64,000 bases of DNA from Monocercomonoides exilis (lineage: Eukaryota; Preaxostyla; Oxymonadida; Polymastigidae): the NCBI GenBank assembly GCA_001643675.2, contig LSRY02000006.1, positions 1,800,501 through 1,864,500 on the forward strand. The letters are read 5' to 3'. The notes beneath the pieces were generated by a model. That model searched no databases and was not told the origin of the DNA. It worked only from the letters and a program-made list of their open reading frames with translations. Shown here piece by piece: positions 10,207 through 21,513 of this stretch. The first letter of the stretch is position 1. Every line of letters starts with the position of its first letter. The translations under genes were made by a program, and so were the position numbers.

Positions 10207-12843
10207 ATGTCAGAAAAACAGGATATAGCAGTTGCTTCTTCTTCATCAACTCCATCTAGCGCTGTAGATGAAACATTTGCAGATATTGACGAGATGGTTA
10301 GAAAGGCACAGAAGGCTCTGGAGGAGTTACAAAAAATTGAAAGTCAAGAATTAATTGACTCAATCGTGCACGCCATGGCACTTGCAGGATTGGATGCACA
10401 TGAGAAACTGGCCCGTATGGCAGTGGAAGAAACAGGACGTGGAGTTTATGAAGATAAAGTTATCAAAAACATGTTTGCGACTGAATATATTTGGCATGAT
10501 ATCAAGAAACAGAAAACTGTGGGAGTTCTTTCAGAGAATGACATGGAAGGAACCGTTGTTATGGCAGAACCAATTGGTGTTGTCTGCGGAGTGACACCAA
10601 CCACAAACCCAACTTCAACAACTCTGTTCAAGTGCTTGATTTGCATGAAGACTCGCAATCCAGTTATTTTTGGATTCCATCCATCAGCTCAGGCATGCAG
10701 CGCAGAAGCTGCAAAAATTGTTATGGATGCGGCTATGAAGGCTGGAGCTCCCGCGGATTGCATCCAATGGATCAAGAAACCATCAATCGCAGCTACGAAC
10801 TATTTGATGAATCATGCTGGAGTTGCAACAATTTTGGCAACAGGAGGAGCAGGAATGGTGAAATCTGCATATTCGACAGGAAAGCCAGCATTGGGTGTTG
10901 GTCCAGGAAATGTTCCTTGCTACATTGAAAAGACCGCAAACTTGTCACAGGCATGCACAGATTTGATCATGAGCAAAACATTCGATAATGGAATGATTTG
11001 TGCTTCAGAACAAGCGGTGATTGTGGATGAGGAGATCCACAAGGAGTTCGAGGCCTTTATGGTTGAGAACAATTGCCACTTGTTAACAGAAGAAGAGACA
11101 GCTATTCTGACCAAATACATGTTTCCAACTCCTGGAAAAGGTGTGCTGAACCATGTTGTTGGAAAGACGGCAGAGTGGATTGCACAACAAGCTGGAATCA
11201 AAGTTGCACCAAAAACAAAAATATTATTGGCAAAACTTGAAGGTGGACCAGATGAGTCAAAACCTTTGAGCAAAGAGAAACTTAGTCCAGTTCTTGCATA
11301 CTTTGTAAGTCGAAACACAACTGAAGGCTTTGCATATGCCAATAAAATGTTGGAACTTGGAGGTCTTGGACACAGCGCTGTCATCCACACTTCGAACATG
11401 CCATTAGCGAAACAATATGGAGAAGAAATGAGGGTCGGTCGTATCATTGTGAATAGCCCATCATCACAAGGTGCAATTGGTGATATCTATAATGGTATTC
11501 GTCCATCATTGACAATTGGATGCGGAAGCTATGGAGGAAACAGTGTATCTTCAAATGTTTCAATTTCAAATCTCATCAACACAAAAACAGTTGCTAAAAG
11601 AAGAGTGAATATGCAGTGGTTCAAGATTGCGCCAAAGATTTACTTTGAACGCGATTCTATCCAATATTTGGAGAAGATGCCACATATCACAAGAGCATTT
11701 ATTGTGAGCGATGCAATTATGGTCAAGTTGGGAAATGTTGACAAATTGCTGTATTATTTGAGAAAACGTCCTCAGTATGTTCACAGTGAAATATATTCCG
11801 ATGTGGAACCAGATCCAGATGTTGAATGTATCATGCGTGGTGTTGAAGCAATGAACAGATTCCAACCTGATGTGATTATTGCATTGGGAGGAGGATCTGC
11901 TATTGATGCAGCAAAAGGAATGTGGCTGTTTTATGAACACCCTGATACATCATTCGATGGACTCAGACAAAGATTCTTGGATATTAGAAAGCGATCATTC
12001 GCTTTCCCACAGTTAGGAAAGAAAGCACAATTTGTTGCAATTCCAACAACAAGTGGAACTGGTAGCGAAGTCACAAGCTTTTCTGTTATCACAGACAGAA
12101 AGAAAGGAAACATTAAATATCCACTTGCAGATTATGAGCTTACACCTGATGTTGCAATCATTGATCCACAGTTCACAGTAACTCAACCAAAATCTATTGT
12201 GGCAGATTGTGGAATGGATGTTCTTACACATTGCATTGAAGCATACGTGTCTGTGATGGCATCGGATTATACAGATGGACTTGCACTCCAAGGAGCAGAG
12301 ATGGTTCTTGAATATCTTGAAAGAAGTTACAAAGTTGGAGATGAACTGTCAAGAGAGAAAATGCACAACGCATCATGCATTGCTGGTATGGCATTCACAA
12401 ATGCATTTTTGGGTCTTAATCACAGTATGGCACACAAGCTTGGAGGAGAATTCCACATTCCCCACGGAAGAGCCAATTCAATTCTTCTTCCCTATGTGAT
12501 TCGCTATAATGCACAAAAGCCAACAAAGTTTGCATTGTTCCCGAAATATGCAAGATTCCAAGCCGATGAGCGATATGCTAAATTCGCAAGACGTCTTGGA
12601 CTTCCAGCATCAACAACAGAGGAAGGAGTTGAGAGTCTGATAAATGAAGTGAAATTGCTGGCAAAGAAGTTGAACCTTCCAAGTTCCATTAAGGAATATG
12701 GAATTGATGAGAAAGTGTTCTTTGCTGTTGTTGAAGAGTTGAGCTATAAAGCATTTGAAGATCAGTGCACAACTGCTAATCCAAGATACCCACTTGTGAC
12801 GGAAATTAAAGAGCTGTTCAGACAAGCATACTATGGAGAGTAA
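10207..12843 (+). CDS. adhE: Bifunctional aldehyde-alcohol dehydrogenase AdhE
   Basis: An intronless 878-residue gene. AdhE reduces acetyl-CoA to acetaldehyde and then to ethanol with two NADH, regenerating NAD+ in anaerobes. The N-terminal aldehyde dehydrogenase half (about 25-450) has the catalytic Cys in GMICASEQ (about residue 265). The C-terminal iron-type alcohol dehydrogenase half has the nucleotide motif [11 protein letters not shown] (about 560), [10 protein letters not shown], and the metal-ligand regions [14 protein letters not shown] and [16 protein letters not shown] (about 665-760). Length matches the family (about 870-890). The start is the first ATG; a short Ser-rich N-terminus precedes the homologous region. 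It ends in TAA. The enzyme is typical of bacteria and of anaerobic protists that acquired it by transfer; that history is not testable here. All key residues are present, so it should be active. Confidence 0.97.
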   Translation: MSEKQDIAVASSSSTPSSAVDETFADIDEMVRKAQKALEELQKIESQELIDSIVHAMALAGLDAHEKLARMAVEETGRGVYEDKVIKNMFATEYIWHDIKKQKTVGVLSENDMEGTVVMAEPIGVVCGVTPTTNPTSTTLFKCLICMKTRNPVIFGFHPSAQACSAEAAKIVMDAAMKAGAPADCIQWIKKPSIAATNYLMNHAGVATILATGGAGMVKSAYSTGKPALGVGPGNVPCYIEKTANLSQACTDLIMSKTFDNGMICASEQAVIVDEEIHKEFEAFMVENNCHLLTEEETAILTKYMFPTPGKGVLNHVVGKTAEWIAQQAGIKVAPKTKILLAKLEGGPDESKPLSKEKLSPVLAYFVSRNTTEGFAYANKMLELGGLGHSAVIHTSNMPLAKQYGEEMRVGRIIVNSPSSQGAIGDIYNGIRPSLTIGCGSYGGNSVSSNVSISNLINTKTVAKRRVNMQWFKIAPKIYFERDSIQYLEKMPHITRAFIVSDAIMVKLGNVDKLLYYLRKRPQYVHSEIYSDVEPDPDVECIMRGVEAMNRFQPDVIIALGGGSAIDAAKGMWLFYEHPDTSFDGLRQRFLDIRKRSFAFPQLGKKAQFVAIPTTSGTGSEVTSFSVITDRKKGNIKYPLADYELTPDVAIIDPQFTVTQPKSIVADCGMDVLTHCIEAYVSVMASDYTDGLALQGAEMVLEYLERSYKVGDELSREKMHNASCIAGMAFTNAFLGLNHSMAHKLGGEFHIPHGRANSILLPYVIRYNAQKPTKFALFPKYARFQADERYAKFARRLGLPASTTEEGVESLINEVKLLAKKLNLPSSIKEYGIDEKVFFAVVEELSYKAFEDQCTTANPRYPLVTEIKELFRQAYYGE

Positions 12844-13596
12844 ATGTTAATGGAAGTTTGTCGAGAGGTGAAGTTGGAAGGGTGTGAATGAAAAGTTAGA
12901 AATGTTCAATGAAGAAGTGTGTTGAGGAGTTGAAATTTGATGTTTTTTGTGACACTCTAAGTTTGCAATCAAAAGCAAAAAAATATGCAACATCTTTATG
13001 TTTCATTTTTTTATTGATTGCAAATGAATGAATGAAATTTGTGCAGTTTTTTTACTTTTGAAATTGATCTTATGTTCAAAATTGAATTATTGCGTTGGTT
13101 GTTTTTTCAGACAAGCGAGAAGCAAAGTGCATGAGAATTACATGTTGCTGTTGCGAATGCTAGAGAAATAGGAACCGGAATTACATTTATCCAATGAAAG
13201 CTCACACAATAGTCATTATTTTCAGTGTTTTGTTTGCAACAGATTTTTTATTTGTGAGAAGAACAGTATAAAGTGCTTTGTTAAGTATTTTTATTGTTCT
13301 AACTCATGATTATTTTTAGTATTGAAATTACTTATGCAACATTTAAACATATATACATTCATTATTATTTTAATTATTTTTTTTTCATCAGAATTTATGA
13401 TTTCGCATATATTCCATTTCAGTATGTTGCTTTTGGTATTGAAACACCACGCAACAATAAGTAGGTAAATCTTCAAAAATAATTATATGCATATTTTTTG
13501 AATTTTTTTCAATGCGAACATTAAACAAAAAAAAGAAACCATGCAATTATTAAAGGAAAGAGTAACAACCACTTTCAAAGGAGAATATAATGATTT
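12844..13596. other. Intergenic between convergent genes
   Basis: The 3' flanks of AdhE (+) and of the J-protein gene (-). No further coding or RNA feature was seen. Confidence 0.6.
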
Positions 13597-14244
13597 TCAC
13601 GAACGTCTTTCTTTTCCACGTCTGTAATCTTCCCATCTATCCGGAGCAATCTTTACAACAGTCTCTTCTTGCCCGGTAAGTTTTGAATAAGCTTCAGCGA
13701 TCTTGATATACTTTTGAGAGCAATCCTTACAGTTTGGATTTCGATCAGGATGACTAAGTCAGAGATAAGATAGAATGAGCGACATTCAAAATAAATACAA
13801 TTTAGGTTGAATTTAAAAATCATAAAAAAATGAACAAAACATATAAAACATGAATTATCATTATATCCATTCTGTATTAAAATATGTTTGAACAAAATAA
13901 AGTCACACAATTTTAACGCAAGTTTTTTTATATTGATCACGTATTTCCTTTGAAGTCGCAGTTGGCTCAAGTCCAAGTATTGAATAATAGTTTGTTTCTT
14001 CAGGAACATAACTCCAGTGAAAATATCCCTTGCCTCCAAAAAGAAAAATGGCTCCAAGCGAAACAATAATAAAAGCCGCTACTATGCTACAAAATCGTAC
14101 GCATAATCTTTGTATCGGTATTGCATCAAGTATACTTTCTACGCTATCTTTATGTTTCACAATAATATCCTTTCCGTCATCATCTTCATCGCTATTAAAA
14201 TAACCTTCTGATCTTTTTGTGAATACATTTTGTTCTTTTATCAA
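13597..14244 (-). CDS. Membrane-anchored J-domain (DnaJ-like) protein
   Basis: Two exons: 14244-13907 and 13753-13597, joined over a 153 bp intron (GTGACT...TTAG). The joined frame is 165 codons including the stop. Order: a charged N-terminal part with an acidic SDEDDDGK run, one transmembrane helix (VRFCSIVAAFIIVSLGAIF), then a J domain starting NYYSILGLEPTATSKEI. The diagnostic HPD tripeptide is created across the splice (VHPDRNPNC). J domains stimulate Hsp70 ATPase, so this is probably a co-chaperone on an internal membrane such as the ER. Odd point: there is no in-frame ATG. The given start is only the limit of the open frame. Upstream the same frame stays coding-like to about 14375 but contains a TAA (14274-14272), and an ATG at 14387 is out of frame by one base across an A10 run. 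The 5' end is therefore unresolved. Confidence 0.7.
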
Positions 14245-15100
14245 ATTATTATTTTTTATTTAATTTTTTGGTTTTTGCTTCATGAAGAGATTTCTTTTAT
14301 CAACAGATTCAGTATTTTCTTCCTTTTCGATAGTTAAATAATCTGTAGAAGGAATTCTGTTTCTCCTTTGGATTTTTTTTTTGGCATGTGCTTATATGGT
14401 TTAGTGTAACTCTTCCTTTGTCCAAAAAATTAAGAATGAAAAATTTAACAAAAAAATATGGTTATCCAAAAATGATTTGGGGGAAAATTCTTACATTTAT
14501 GAAAAAAACAACGATTTGTTCCATTCTTTTTCCACAACATTATCATTACAAGTCTTTCATTCCCGTGTTAAAAAAAGAAGAAAATTTTGAAAAATGATAA
14601 AAATATTTGAAAGTGAAGAAAGGAACAAAATTCATAAAACAAAAAAGTTCGTCACATTTGTTCTCTCCTCACTTAAAAAAAACTGCAAGAAAATATTATT
14701 ACAAAGTGTCCTGAATTTTTCCACAATTCATTCAAATAAACTTTCATTCATTCGTATTCATCAGTCGAATAAATATTTCATATGTTTTTTTCGACGAATG
14801 GACAGAGAAATTTTTTATTTGAATATTTCATGATTGATAAACGAGATTAGTTGCAAGATTAACAAGCAAATAGTGAAATTTATACTATTTCATAAAAAAT
14901 GAATCAACATAAAATGAGAAACAAATAACAAAAATGAAGGAATTCAATGACATTCATTTCAGTTAGCAATTCATTGAATTGTTTAATCAAAATACATTTT
15001 AAGAACAATTATTATTCAGACACATTAATGACAAATGGAATTATCTAATTTTTAAGTTCAATTTTAAAACATCTTTTATTGAAAAACAGAAAAAGAAATC
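14245..15100. other. 5' flank of the J-protein gene; otherwise empty
   Basis: On the minus strand 14375-14245 is coding-like in the J-protein frame, apart from one TAA, and may be a missing 5' exon. The rest is AT-rich with no supported feature. A GGGGGAAAATTC near 14479 matches a MITE left end, but no body or right end follows. Confidence 0.4.
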
Positions 15101-15173
15101 GCCCGCTGAGGGGGTCGAACCCTCGACCGTTAGATTAAGAGTCTAACGCTCTACCGTACTGAGCTAAGCGGGC
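15101..15173 (-). tRNA. tRNA-Lys (anticodon CUU)
   Basis: A 73-nt cloverleaf on the minus strand. The 7-bp acceptor stem pairs GCCCGCT with AGCGGGC, the D stem pairs GCTC with GAGC, the anticodon stem TTAGA/TCTAA encloses the loop CTCTTAA, and the T arm is GAGGG-TTCGACC-CCCTC. The anticodon CTT reads AAG (Lys). The internal A box (TAGCTCAGTACGG) and B box (GGTTCGACC) for RNA polymerase III are present, and a run of five T residues about 6 nt downstream on the minus strand (15094-15090) is a terminator. No intron and no encoded CCA. Confidence 0.97.
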
Positions 15174-16420
15174 TTCTTGAAGACAAGAAAATTTAATTGC
15201 TATTTGTTATATTTATCAAATATTCGAAATAAAAAGATAAATAAAAATTTTATAAGAAAAAATTTTTTGAACCATTTTTTTATTATTCTGAATTTATTTT
15301 CCTGTTTTATTCAAATTTAATAGATGAATTGTGAAATAAAAAAAAATTTCAAAATTATTGGGTAATTTTGAAATAACCCAATAATTTTGAAATTGTCTAT
15401 GGAAATTTTGAAATTTTTGGGGGATTTTGCAATTACTCAGGTGGCTAAATATTTTCTATGAAAAAATATATTATGCATATACATGAAGTTATTCAAGTCA
15501 TATTTTCGAAAAATATTATGTTGTTTTTTATGTTATTAATTGAAGAATAAATATATTAACGAAATTATTTTCTAATTTATATAATTTTTTTAAATAAAAC
15601 CTTGTAACGCTGTATTTTTTGATAAACAATGGTTAAAAAAATCACAGTAAACTGCATTCATTACGATTTCAAATATTTTTGTTGTAGAACTTCTTCAAAA
15701 AAAGAGATTAAAAGAATGGAAAATAAAAAAAAAGGTTTTAATGATGTATTTCGACAGCACAGCATCTTTATTTCAAAATATCTCAGTTCTTGCTTCAACA
15801 AAACTGCTATTTCACATCTGTTTGTCTTCAAACTTCCTGTTCAGCCTTTTTTCCTCGTTTTTCTTCATTCTTTTTTCTCGTCATTCATTTCTTCCAAAAT
15901 ATCAATTTCTTATTTTTCTTCGAACAGAGTTCATCATCATCGTCGTAAGTTAAAACAAAATCTCTTATGTCCACAAGTCTTTCACATTCAGAGGCTGTCT
16001 GTTCCATATTAATTCATATTCATCGTATTTTTATCTATCACGCATGTTAAGTTCGTAATAACTGCCATAAACATTTATGATAAAACACATTCAGGTTCTT
16101 ATATATTTGTAAAATAGCATTTGTCTCGCTTCATTGCTGTTCTGCTCTGCAAAGAATAAATTGTCTATTTTAAATAAATTGCCCGAATCACGACTTTGGA
16201 AATGATACGGATAAAAAAATCTTCACAATCAATAGAACAATAAAAAACACATACATCAAAAATTCAATATTCCCATCGAAAATATTGTTTCTCCACAGCA
16301 TTCCATCAATCTAAACGAACAACTCCAGCTTCCATTAAACAGATATCGTTTTTGTAATATCCTCCTTTTCACTGGAAATATTTCATTTAGTCAACCTGTG
16401 CTTGTTTCAGCTTCGGAATC
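15174..16420. other. Intergenic with weak coding traces
   Basis: Mostly AT-rich. On the minus strand an ATG-started frame of about 40 codons ends near 15880 (starts MEQTASECERLVDIRD, acidic Asp run), followed by a coding-like frame with in-frame stops down to about 15730. This may be a decayed short gene, but no domain or splice pattern supports it. Confidence 0.3.
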
Positions 16421-17270
16421 TCACTCCGTTGACAGTTTCTGAGCATTTGGTATAACTTGATCATTTTCCATAACGAATAAGAGCCTCAAAAGAAAAGGAG
16501 CACAACTCGATGCATTGTGATTGAATGGGCATATGAAGACAATGCGGTTGTAAAAGGATGGATTTATGGTGTGGGGTGAAGGAATTACGTTTTTGGAGGA
16601 GGCAGGGTTTTGGAGGGGGAATGGAACGATAAAATGTTATTTTTTGGAGGGAGAAAGAGGTGTTTTTTCGAGGTTTAAAAGGCAAAATGGATGTTTGGGA
16701 GATGGATTGGGATGAGGTTGGGAGAGGCTATTTTTTCGATTTTTGTTAGTTGGAAGGTGCAGAGGCCGTGTTTATCGTTGGAGAAAAGGAATTTGTTGTT
16801 GAGGAGGTGGGGCGAGGAGGGAATAGAGGGGAAAAAGATGGGTGGAGTGAATGAAATATATTATCTTTGGAGGGAAGGACAAGAGTTAGACTGGAAATGG
16901 AGAGATATGGGAAAGGGATGGTTTTTTTTCAAATGCAGGGAGAGAGAGGGGGTTCATATGAGGCTGAACAAAGAGAAGAGATTTTGTGGGCTTATGTTTG
17001 ATAAGAAAGGGAAGTGGGGTTGAAGGAAAAAAAAGTGAGAGAGATTTTATTATCTTTTTTTATTTTTTATTGAAAGGACAGTTTGGCCGCGCCTCTCATT
17101 TTCGGGGCAAGGGATGGAGGCCGAGGCGGAGGAAGTCGGGAAGAAGGAACATCGGGTGTAACACTTTGCATTCGAGGTGTGGAGACAGAGGTGCGACAGG
17201 GATTAAAGAAGATGAGGTGCTGACTACGAGAGGTTGTCTTGCACCAGAGACATTCAAAGAAATGAAGTAC
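16421..17270 (-). pseudogene. Pro/Ser-rich coding relic with in-frame TAA codons
   Basis: A single minus-strand frame runs from about 17025 to a TGA at 16423-16421 (about 200 codons). Coding-like composition (Pro, Ser, Leu, Lys; for example QPHPNPSPKHPFC) is interrupted by three TAA codons but by no TAG, TGA or frameshift. Upstream, a second coding-like frame (about 17255-17067, including SVTPDVPSSRLPPPRPPSL) could be an earlier exon or part of the same relic. The plus strand has open frames too (16691-17023) but with Trp/Gly/Arg-rich composition typical of an antisense reading. No family is recognised. Confidence 0.4.
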
Positions 17271-18267
17271 TTATTTTTTGATTAGGAGAAGGACGATGGG
17301 AGAAGAAGTTACAGTGAGTGAAGGGAAATAGATTTGAGCAAAGGGGTTGCGACATTTGGTGGAGGGGAGTTGATATTTTAGAGGAAATGGGAAAAGAAAA
17401 CGAATTGGGCAAGGGATGCGAAGGGATTCTTTGGATAGAATCTTCTTATTTTTCAGTTTTTTATAGAGTGGAGTTTGTACAGTCATTCGAGTGGAAAAAG
17501 AATAGAGGATAGGGCTTCAGAAATTTTTTGGGGAGGAAGAAGTGAAGGATGGAAATTGACAGTGAAATTGAAAGCAGAGATGGCTCAAAAGAGTTTTGTT
17601 TCCTTAAGGAATAATATTTAGAGAAGAAGAAGAGGAAGAAGAAGAAGAAGCAACGAGATTTGCTTTTATCTTTGGATGATTTTGTCAATCTCATCAGCTT
17701 CACATTATGCGGATATATAACTAAAATGAAATTTTATTTTTTCTTCACTTTTTTGACATGTTTTCTTCCAGGTGTCATTTTTTTTTCTCCATGAAACATT
17801 CATATCAATGCAAAACATCAATATTTGATGCATTTTTGATTTCTTTTAGCTATTTTGATTCATTTTTGATGTTTTCTGTCAATTTTTGCAACTCAGTAAT
17901 TTTAAACCATTTAAAATCGAAATTTTAAAATGCTTTGACAATTAGAAAACACATATTGTTCATGGAAACATTTCAATAATCGTATTAAACGCAAAATAAT
18001 ATATTTTTTTCTTTACGATTATCACATAAATACAAATAATTATATATTTCGCATTATTTGTTGTTAATTGTTCTGAAAATTGTATAAAACATATTTAATA
18101 ATATTAGTGATAAATAAACTGCAATTCGTGAATATAACAATTTCTAAGAGAAAATTGAAGAACTTCCCACAATTTTTATTTAACTAAAAATTTGTTGATG
18201 AAACAAAAAATTACTACCTTATTTTCAATTTATCTGAAAAAATACAAAATTACTTGATTATATCAAA
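17271..18267. other. Intergenic
   Basis: The left part (to about 17700) is GC-richer and purine-rich on the plus strand and may continue the relic at 16421-17270. The right part is AT-rich and holds nothing recognisable. Confidence 0.4.
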
Positions 18268-19389
18268 ATAACATATTAAGCCTCTGCGACAAAAAAATTT
18301 TGTTGGTAATTTGTCGGTCGAGCTGAAAGGCTTATGTCGTGCAATTTTTGAATATGCGATTTTCATTTTTATTGATTTGAGTGGACTTTTGAATACAGAT
18401 AATCGTGTTTTTATTTTTCATGTTTTTTTTCAATGTTAAACTTTTCTATGATTGAATTGTTTTGACTAATATGAAACAATCAGTGATAAGTGGGAAGAAA
18501 CAAAGAATAATATGTTCGGATCAATTTGAAAATACATTTCCTTGATGTAATTACATTCACATTTGCAATCATGTTTGCTTAAGTACGATACACTTACAAT
18601 GCAACACATTTCTGTAATTTCAACATAGAAAAGCAAGGAATTCATTCTTCTTTCCATTAAATAATAAATTGGACATTTTATTAAACTATATAATTCAAAT
18701 TTCGACTATTTCTTATTGCCAGTAAATAATAATATAATAACGAAAGAGGAAATGAGCATATGAACAAACAGAAGTCAATCATTTTTGTTTTTAGAATAGA
18801 TTCATTCCAAATCCCTGTCAGAAGGCGTCATTTTTATTCCTGATCATTTTATCTATTTTTACTGCAAATAAACACTATTTGGCAATATGCACACAGACTG
18901 CGGTTGAAGATTATTTTTAAAAAAACAATGCTTCTGAAGTTGATGAAGGAACAATTTAACTTTTTCAAACCAATACAAAAAAACAGAAAGAATGCATTAT
19001 AGGAATTTTTTTGGCTGATGCAGATGCGGTGTTTCAGCAGGAAGAACATTAGGGACAATTCAACATCGGTGGTGCACAGATCAAGTTAAAATTTCATATT
19101 TCCATTTTTGCCATTGCTATTCCTTGTGTGGAGCAGGTACAACAGGCTTTATGATCACTTCAACCTACAAAGAGATTTTTTCTTATAACTGCTTTTCCAC
19201 AACAATTCATGCGTGAAAGGAGGATATGATATTGTTCTGCAAAATTCAACTGAAAATAACATTGATTTGACCTGTTATTAAACAAGGAAAACATTGAATA
19301 GAGCAAGCACAAAAGATCAATTTATAATTGAAAAAAGCGAATGGATGAGATATAATTTTGGAAAAATTAGATAATTCTCCTCAACGAAA

Positions 19390-19977
19390 ACAGAACTTAA
19401 TTCCATTGATGCATATACAAGTGGAAGGGATGAAAGCCATCTTTGTGGCACTATCAGCATTTCACTTTCTCAATTGATACCCAATTATATTTCAGATATT
19501 GAGATTCTTGCGGGAACGATCACAGAAACCAAGACAGTGGACTTTGGTTCCAACTTTAACACAATATATGGCCAAAGCGATTATTCCAAAGCAGTGCTAA
19601 TATGATTTGAAGAATCAGGTTTATCTCTTTTTTCGTTCTCGACAAATTCATTGACTGTTGGAGATCTTGCCCTATTTCATGACTCTGCATATGGAAATTA
19701 TTGTGGCACGAGGCTATTTGAGATTATCAGAATAAGAGAGTTGCATATTAGCAGACTGAATATATCTGTTTGAGGTGCTCAATCTTCAGAAACAGCAGTT
19801 GTCTCAGAGCTATTAAATAATGAGAATGAAAAAAAACGACGGAATATCTTTGCATTGAAAGAAATGATTCAGTTATTTTATTATTTTTCTAAAGTTCAAC
19901 GTGCGAAACATTCCGAACTTTTGAATGTTTTTAGATGGGAAAAAAAGAACAATTACAAAGCCATGGATTGCAGCTGA
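19390..19977 (+). pseudogene. Fragment resembling a beta-helix surface protein
   Basis: A 195-codon plus-strand frame with two in-frame TGA codons (19603-19605 and 19771-19773). The translated text has the short alternating polar/hydrophobic rungs and Asn/Gly/Ser turns of right-handed parallel beta-helix proteins (for example LTVGDLALFHDSAYGNYCG). It resembles in style, though not demonstrably in sequence, the giant protein at 38298-46094. It lies inside the 3.2 kb inverted-repeat element. The family assignment is an inference from pattern only. Confidence 0.4.
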
Positions 19978-20075
19978 AGAAATGCAAACACCGTCATTCA
20001 AAGGCTCCAGGTGAAATAGATGAAAACAAAAGATTTTAAAATCGTTCAGTAGTAGGTTAGGGTTTTGATGCTGAT

Positions 20076-20415
20076 ATGTGCGCAGATCCAAAAGAAGCCA
20101 GAAGCCAAATGGAATTAGAGAAGGAAGAGATAGAAGATTTAACTGATGAAAGTGCAAAGAGCAAGCGTCAACTTGGCTCGAATCAGATATCTTCAAGAAG
20201 CAATCTCGTTGTCTTGTTGCAGAAAATATGTTATCCACAAGAATGCTGCAGACACTTCCAGTGGATCCACCGAAAGATATGCAACACTCATTCTCAGCGA
20301 CTCTCACTCGTCCACAAGCTTTCATTGCCAAATACAAAGCACCCAAATCATCCCTTTCCAGTGAATCACTTTTCTCACAACAAGCATTTCATTCAGTTGA
20401 GTAATCTATTTTAGC
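20076..20415 (+). pseudogene. Broken coding fragment, unknown family
   Basis: It begins at an ATG with a charged stretch (MCADPKEARSQMELEKEEIE). After about 30 codons the coding-like text moves to a different frame, which runs without stops to a TAA at 20413-20415 (ending SSESLFSQQAFHSVE). This indicates one frameshift or an unrecognised small intron. No domain is recognised. It is inside the 3.2 kb element and may be captured sequence. Confidence 0.35.
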
Positions 20416-21513
20416 TTTCCTGCAGCACTTCTTCCGCAATTGCATCAAATTCGACGGTCGTCTCTTTATTTTTCCTTGTACTAAAATGAAAAATTACTCA
20501 TTAGAACTCCAAACATTCATCCCATCCAACGTTTCTTCACGTCATTAATTCCCTTCTCGTTCTTCACAGCCAGCTTCAATTGTATCCTCTTTCATTTCAT
20601 TCAAAGGTTTTCAACAACCACAAACGCAGTGCTTTCGTCAGATATTTCGGAAGACTCACTAATCTTCTCTTTTCAATTAGTACTTCTCGTGCAGAATACC
20701 ATAGAACAATCATTTTCTTTTTTTCATCTTTGATATAGTTTTTTTCAATGTTGAATTTTATTTTCTCTTTTATTCCTTTGATGATAACGCAGATTATTAG
20801 GAAAAAAACATTTCTCATATGCAATTTCCAATTTCAAAAATAATTTTGTCTGTTAGTCGTTCTAATGGGCATTACTAAAAGCACTTATCCGAGATATTCA
20901 ATAGGTCACGAAGTTCGATCAGTTGACAAATGATCCAATCAAATTATGTTTATTCAATTGTTTTTCAAATTTTTAATTAAAAAATCAAATGAAAAATTTC
21001 GCAACTTCACAAACATATTCCTATCAAAAAAACCATATATTCAGTATTGGCCACAAAAATGTTTGGAGAATTCAACATAATACTTTTCAAAAACATTTCA
21101 GGAAAGAGATATGAACTAAGCATGAAATAAAAACTAAACAAGATATAATCGTATGCAGGAACGTTAAAATTAGGGAACATGAAACATTCAACAAAAATTT
21201 CATTCAATTTGACTTCAACATCTCGACTGATCTTTGTCGAACGACTGATCTTTGTCATTCTACTGATCTCGACAAAGATCTGTCGAGTTCCCTTAAAAAT
21301 ATTTTCATTTATCTTTTTTGCAAAATAATTTTTTCATAAAAAATAAATAAAATGATATTATGTTAATAATTGAACAATTATTAAAAGAAAATAATAATTA
21401 TTTTATTCTATTTTTCATCTCAAAATTAATAATAAACTAAATAACTTTTATGTCGGTCGAATTGTCGAGAGGCTCTTGAAATGTCGGTCTGTCGCAGAGG
21501 CATATAACATATT

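Larger units (their letters stand above)
18278..21503. mobile_element. 3.2 kb MULE-like element with captured fragments
   Basis: The ends are inverted: AAGCCTCTGCGACA at 18278-18291 and, read on the minus strand, ATGCCTCTGCGACA from 21503. Both sides carry the same 10 bp, ATAACATATT (18268-18277 and 21504-21513), read as the target site duplication. Ten-bp duplications point to Mutator-like elements (usually 8-11 bp). Subterminal copies of GTCGGTCGA occur near both ends, and a cluster of CTGATCTTTGTC direct and inverted copies lies at 21223-21287. No intact transposase is present. The interior instead holds broken host-like coding sequence (19390-19977 and 20076-20415), as in gene-capturing Pack-MULEs. 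Confidence 0.6.

Noticed and set aside
14479-14750. Fourth GGGGA MITE
   Set aside because: GGGGGAAAATTC matches a left end, but no internal similarity and no TCCCC end or duplication follows at the expected distance.
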